In this document: positions 60,722 through 64,000 of the stretch, one piece after another
How positions within the stretch are numbered: position 1 is the stretch's first letter
How the letters are laid out: every line of letters starts with the position of its first letter
Assembly: GCA_030272585.1 (NCBI GenBank)
Contig: BSYQ01000001.1
Span: 2,356,001-2,420,000, forward strand
Length of the DNA stretch: 64,000 nucleotides
DNA from: Bryopsis sp. KO-2023
Lineage: Eukaryota; Chlorophyta; Ulvophyceae; Bryopsidales; Bryopsidaceae
Reading direction: 5' to 3'
Program-made: the position numbers and the translations under genes
Notes under the pieces: model-generated
Seen by the model: the letters and a program-made list of their open reading frames with translations, nothing else
Databases searched by the model: none
What the model was told of the DNA's origin: nothing

Positions 60722-62377
60722 TCACTCCTCAGACTCCATCAGGGGGGAAACAAAAAGCTGACAAGCACCGCCTCCTTTCAGATGAAACACTATGCTCAGG
60801 GGCGTTTCTGGACCAAGCTGAAGTAGCACATCGAATGCTTGCTTACACAGCCGTGACACCCTGAAACCACCTGTCAGTCATTCTCCTGACAGATACCATG
60901 CTGTGCACCAAATTTCGAAACAAGGCACAAAGAATCCCTGATTAAATCTTCTGGAAGCCTCTTCCCAATAACACCAGCATGCATGGTTTTGAGATTGATT
61001 CGACTGCCCCATGAATACCGTAAATGTGCATTTTTGCATGTGGATGTCTGAACACCTGTTGAGAAACTTGATGCGAAATGATGCCTGACAAGGCTTTTTT
61101 TCACCCCTGATCTGCAAGTTTTCATCATCCCTCTCCAACACAATCCGAGCTCTAGAATCCCTGTTGCCGTTGCTTGCAGCGTCGAATATCAGTCGGTCTT
61201 TTTGAAAGCTTATGCACACTTCGTCACACTCAGAAGCTGTCAGCTGGGAGATCACCTTCAGGATCCAAAAAAAACAAACTCCACAACAAGCACTTCTTGA
61301 AACACAGCATTGACTTTGAACACATGCAAAATAAACACATATTTCCAAAAAGAAGGAGTTGCCATGATGTCTGCCCTCGAGCTATACTGCACCTCCTCGA
61401 AGATAGAGGGAATGCCGGTGTATGCCTCGACTGAAATAACATGCCAACATGATCAAACCAACGAAATCAACCGAAACAGAAAGAGAATGTACTGAATCAT
61501 TGTGCAAGTGGCCTACCTTTGAAGCTGAAGTCCGATGGATCCAACTGACAAATATCATCACCTGACCGAACATATGTAGCCGCCTCACACCATCCCCTCC
61601 ATCGAAACAAAAGAAGCCAAAAAAAAAAAGAAATCCAGCCAGGGACAACCTGAGTGTCTGACTGTGCTTACCCCCAAGAGGCTCCAACAGCGATATATAG
61701 AATGTTGTCGATTTTCTGATTTTCCGATTCGTTTCAACAATCAATTCCAAAACGTCCATTTCCGCTCCCACCTGAAGCAAAATAACAGCATCTTGGCTCT
61801 GTTTCCATTTAATCTAAACTCTTGAAAGCGCACCACCTCACATTTCTGGGCATAAATGAATTGAACAAGAGGTCTGGAACAATTTCTGCAAATCTGTGTT
61901 GTTTCTTTTTCTTTTTCCCTTTGCACCTTGAGGTGTGCAATGCAGTGCCTTTCAGTTCGGCTGCTTTGCCCCATTCCAACCGTCGTCTTCAGAGCCTTTT
62001 GCAAAGACACTGGGCTAATATACAGCGGCATGTAATCCTTGGAGCTGAATTCAACAGAGGGGGAGTCCCCAGCACCACACACATCCATCAATCAACTCCA
62101 GCCACCCCAATCAAGGATAGAGCAGGATTTTTTCTGGGTTCTAGAAAATACAGACGAAGTCCAGCCGGATTTGATGGCGCACCATTCAAATTTTGAGAAG
62201 ATGGATCCGCTGGCGGCAAAGAAGACGTCAAGAAAACTGCACTGTAGATTTCGACACCAGCTCGTCAATCTTGTGCGGCAGCCCCTCTACGAAGTGATCA
62301 TTCAATGCACGAGCGTTTCTTGCCTGAGCGGCATCTATTGCGCGAATTTGCACGCCTTTTCCTTTCCAGAACTCCAT
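60722..62377 (-). CDS. Divergent sliding-clamp-fold protein (PCNA / 9-1-1 like)
   Basis: Seven 3' exons join with matching phases: 61927-62044, 61672-61771, 61517-61561, 61393-61430, 61056-61255 and 60722-60860, with an earlier exon upstream. The product shows the two-lobed clamp pattern: ISPVSLQKALKTTV, then AHLKVGAEMDVLELIVET (cf. clamp lobe 1), a linker LDPSDF, SIFEEVISQLTASECDEVCI and FDAASNGNRDSRARIVLE (lobe 2 start), SFRIKFLNRVSRLCKQAFDV, and a C terminus CQLFVSPLMESEE like the PCNA LAPK-IEEE end. Ordinary PCNA is far more conserved, so this is more likely a HUS1/RAD9/RAD1-type checkpoint clamp or a divergent paralog. The 5' exon and start (an ATG at 62377 is a candidate) are uncertain. 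Confidence 0.45.
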
Positions 62378-63952
62378 GCATACTTGCAAAAAGCACGAAA
62401 AGCCTTGATCGCGCACATCCCCACCGACGCATTCGTTCTTTAGTGGAAAAAACTACCAAGAGTGGTTTTGCAGCCTGGCTGTTTGGCAGTGCTTACTGTG
62501 ATCCGTGTGGAATTCAGCTGTTAGCACTCCAAGCATCGCCGCCAGTCGATCTGGCTCCCTGATCGTTGATGTCAGCAGCATGTCCTCCTGATCAATGAAC
62601 GTCCTACAAGATTGTTGGATGTCTCGCTTTGCCTAATCAGATTCCAGACACTGGATTGGTTTCTTGGTTGTCCCTCGTGATAAGTCTGGCGAACATCGTA
62701 TTGATTTGACATTCCTCCAGGTGGACGAGTTCCATCCAGTAGTCTTCTCTTCAAGTTTTTCACTTGGAGGGGGGCAAGAGGTTTTCTTTTGAGGGGTGGA
62801 AAGGGGATTTCTGGATTCCATCCCAGTCATATTTTCTTCCACTTCAATAATGGGCACAAGGAGGTCAGACTGCTGAGGGTGATCCACAAGGAGGTCAGAC
62901 TGCTAAGGGTGATCGGTTCTGAACACTGTTCAGACTGTATGGCATTTCATCCCACGCGTCAGTTTCAGCCTTGTTATTCAAAGAGAAGCACATGCAGCAA
63001 TAGGCCCCCAAATGCTGCTTCTCTCTTATCTGTAGGAAGGTCCCTATTCCCCACCCGTTGTTTTCTCCAGGCTAAGGCATGCGATTCCAGTCCCAGAAGG
63101 GATTTGAACTATCAAGGAGCTGAACTTGTGTAAAAAAATCCTTCAGCCTTACCCAACCACTACATCCACAGTTGAATCTATAGCCCAGCCCCCCCTTTTC
63201 CCCAAAATTCCCTAACGGAAAAGGAGATGGCGCAAGTTTCCAAATATTAAAAAGGGTCTTCCAGTTGCTCCTTGCACCACTCAAATCCCCCTCATTGAGC
63301 CTCCGCCAATCATATCACCCACCGACCATAAAAAGCCACCAAAAGCATATCCGGAGAAGCAAAACCATCCTCACTCCTGAACCTTGTGGAGTTCAAATCT
63401 TTCTGTTTAAAAAAAAAAAGAGCTTTTTTTTCCCCAAAGAATATAGAACCCCAACAAAAACGAACAGGTTGTCTGGACTGCAAGGGATCTGCTACTCCGT
63501 TGCCCTGGAGTCCCCATCTACTTCGACCTTTGCCTCATCTTTCTCCTCTTACGCTTCAAACGGCGCATTCTCTTCTTTCTCCACTGAAACATTGGGAAAA
63601 AAAAAATAATAAAAATCAGAAAGTGCCAGAGGAAGGCAGTGATGTCCGGTTGATAAGCGAGGAAAATAAGAACTCGAACTGAAAAGCGCATTCCTGATCC
63701 TTCGGCAACTCAGGGGTGATTTTCTAAACTCCAGCGATTTTTGCAAACAGATTGCAAATAAGAAAGAGAAACTTGAACGAAACGATACGAGGGGGCGTCC
63801 TATCAAGAATGAGCCCCACAGAGGAAAGAGAAAACAACGACGCGATGCTGCTTTAGGAGACTTCCACGTCTGGCAGAAATTGCCGAATAGAAAAAGTTGC
63901 GGATGTCGGAAACTGCCAAAAACCTATGGCGGCGGGGAAGGCTATTGCGTTT
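62378..63952. other. Right-hand spacer
   Basis: I see no gene that can be supported here. Short frames on both strands are Ser/Lys-rich and lack partners. At the extreme right (63953-64000) the minus strand shows a good 5' splice site (GCCAAG|gtgagc at about 63958), so an exon of a minus-strand gene probably crosses the window edge. Confidence 0.45.
62855..62914. repeat. Tandem duplication of a 30-bp unit
   Basis: Two adjacent copies (62855-62884 and 62885-62914) of a unit starting cacaaggaggtcagactg differ at one base. They lie in the spacer upstream of the clamp-like gene and are not in a supported coding frame. Confidence 0.85.
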
Positions 63953-64000
63953 GCTCACCTTGGCGCGCATGTCTGCGACGCTCCAAAAAACTCAGACGTT

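Noticed and set aside
1-64000. CRISPR arrays, tRNA or rRNA genes, bacterial operons
   Set aside because: I saw no regularly spaced repeats with unique spacers, no convincing tRNA cloverleaf and no rRNA; the gene structure is eukaryotic throughout.

Overview
This is nuclear DNA from a eukaryote with spliced genes. I could chain exons with matching intron phases (GT...AG boundaries, short introns, T-rich acceptors) through about a dozen loci on both strands. One gene (30852-32819) starts with a short plastid-type leader and then a twin-arginine thylakoid signal, with no ER signal peptide in front. That suggests a primary-plastid alga, probably of the green lineage. The taxon is inference; no organelle marker or rRNA is present to fix it.

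Layout. 1-6150 and 20390-27350 are the two arms of a large imperfect inverted repeat. Their outer parts are nearly identical (predicted peptides of 84, 110 and about 147 residues match exactly), while the inner ends are clearly diverged. Each arm carries roughly 0.8 kb LTR-like direct repeats. The arms enclose a 14 kb gene island: EMC10 (ER membrane protein complex), NDUFAF6 (complex I assembly), an unrecognised acidic-tailed protein on the minus strand, a cytosolic-type alanyl-tRNA synthetase with a GST-like domain fused to its N terminus, and a small 102-residue protein on the minus strand.

Right of the repeat come a 2-oxoglutarate/Fe(II) dioxygenase (minus) paired head-to-head with the thylakoid-lumen protein (plus). 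These are followed by a 7.2 kb secreted trypsin-like protease with an array of PAN/Apple modules (minus), the mitochondrial ribosomal protein mL45 (minus), an S-adenosylmethionine-type mitochondrial carrier (plus), an F-box/LRR protein (plus), a GUP1/HHAT-type MBOAT acyltransferase (minus), a BAR-domain protein with a proline-rich tandem-repeat tail (minus), an IQ/SFI1-like Trp-repeat protein (minus) and a divergent sliding-clamp-fold protein (minus). The last 1.5 kb has no gene I can support except a possible exon crossing the right edge.

These are mostly housekeeping genes, each transcribed on its own; there are no operons. The two tightest head-to-head pairs, at 13497-13690 and 30664-30851, leave under 200 bp for shared promoters. 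The most unusual items are the inverted repeat with its LTR-like units, the GST-AlaRS fusion, the trypsin-PAN array, and repeated T-run/G-run junctions in introns.
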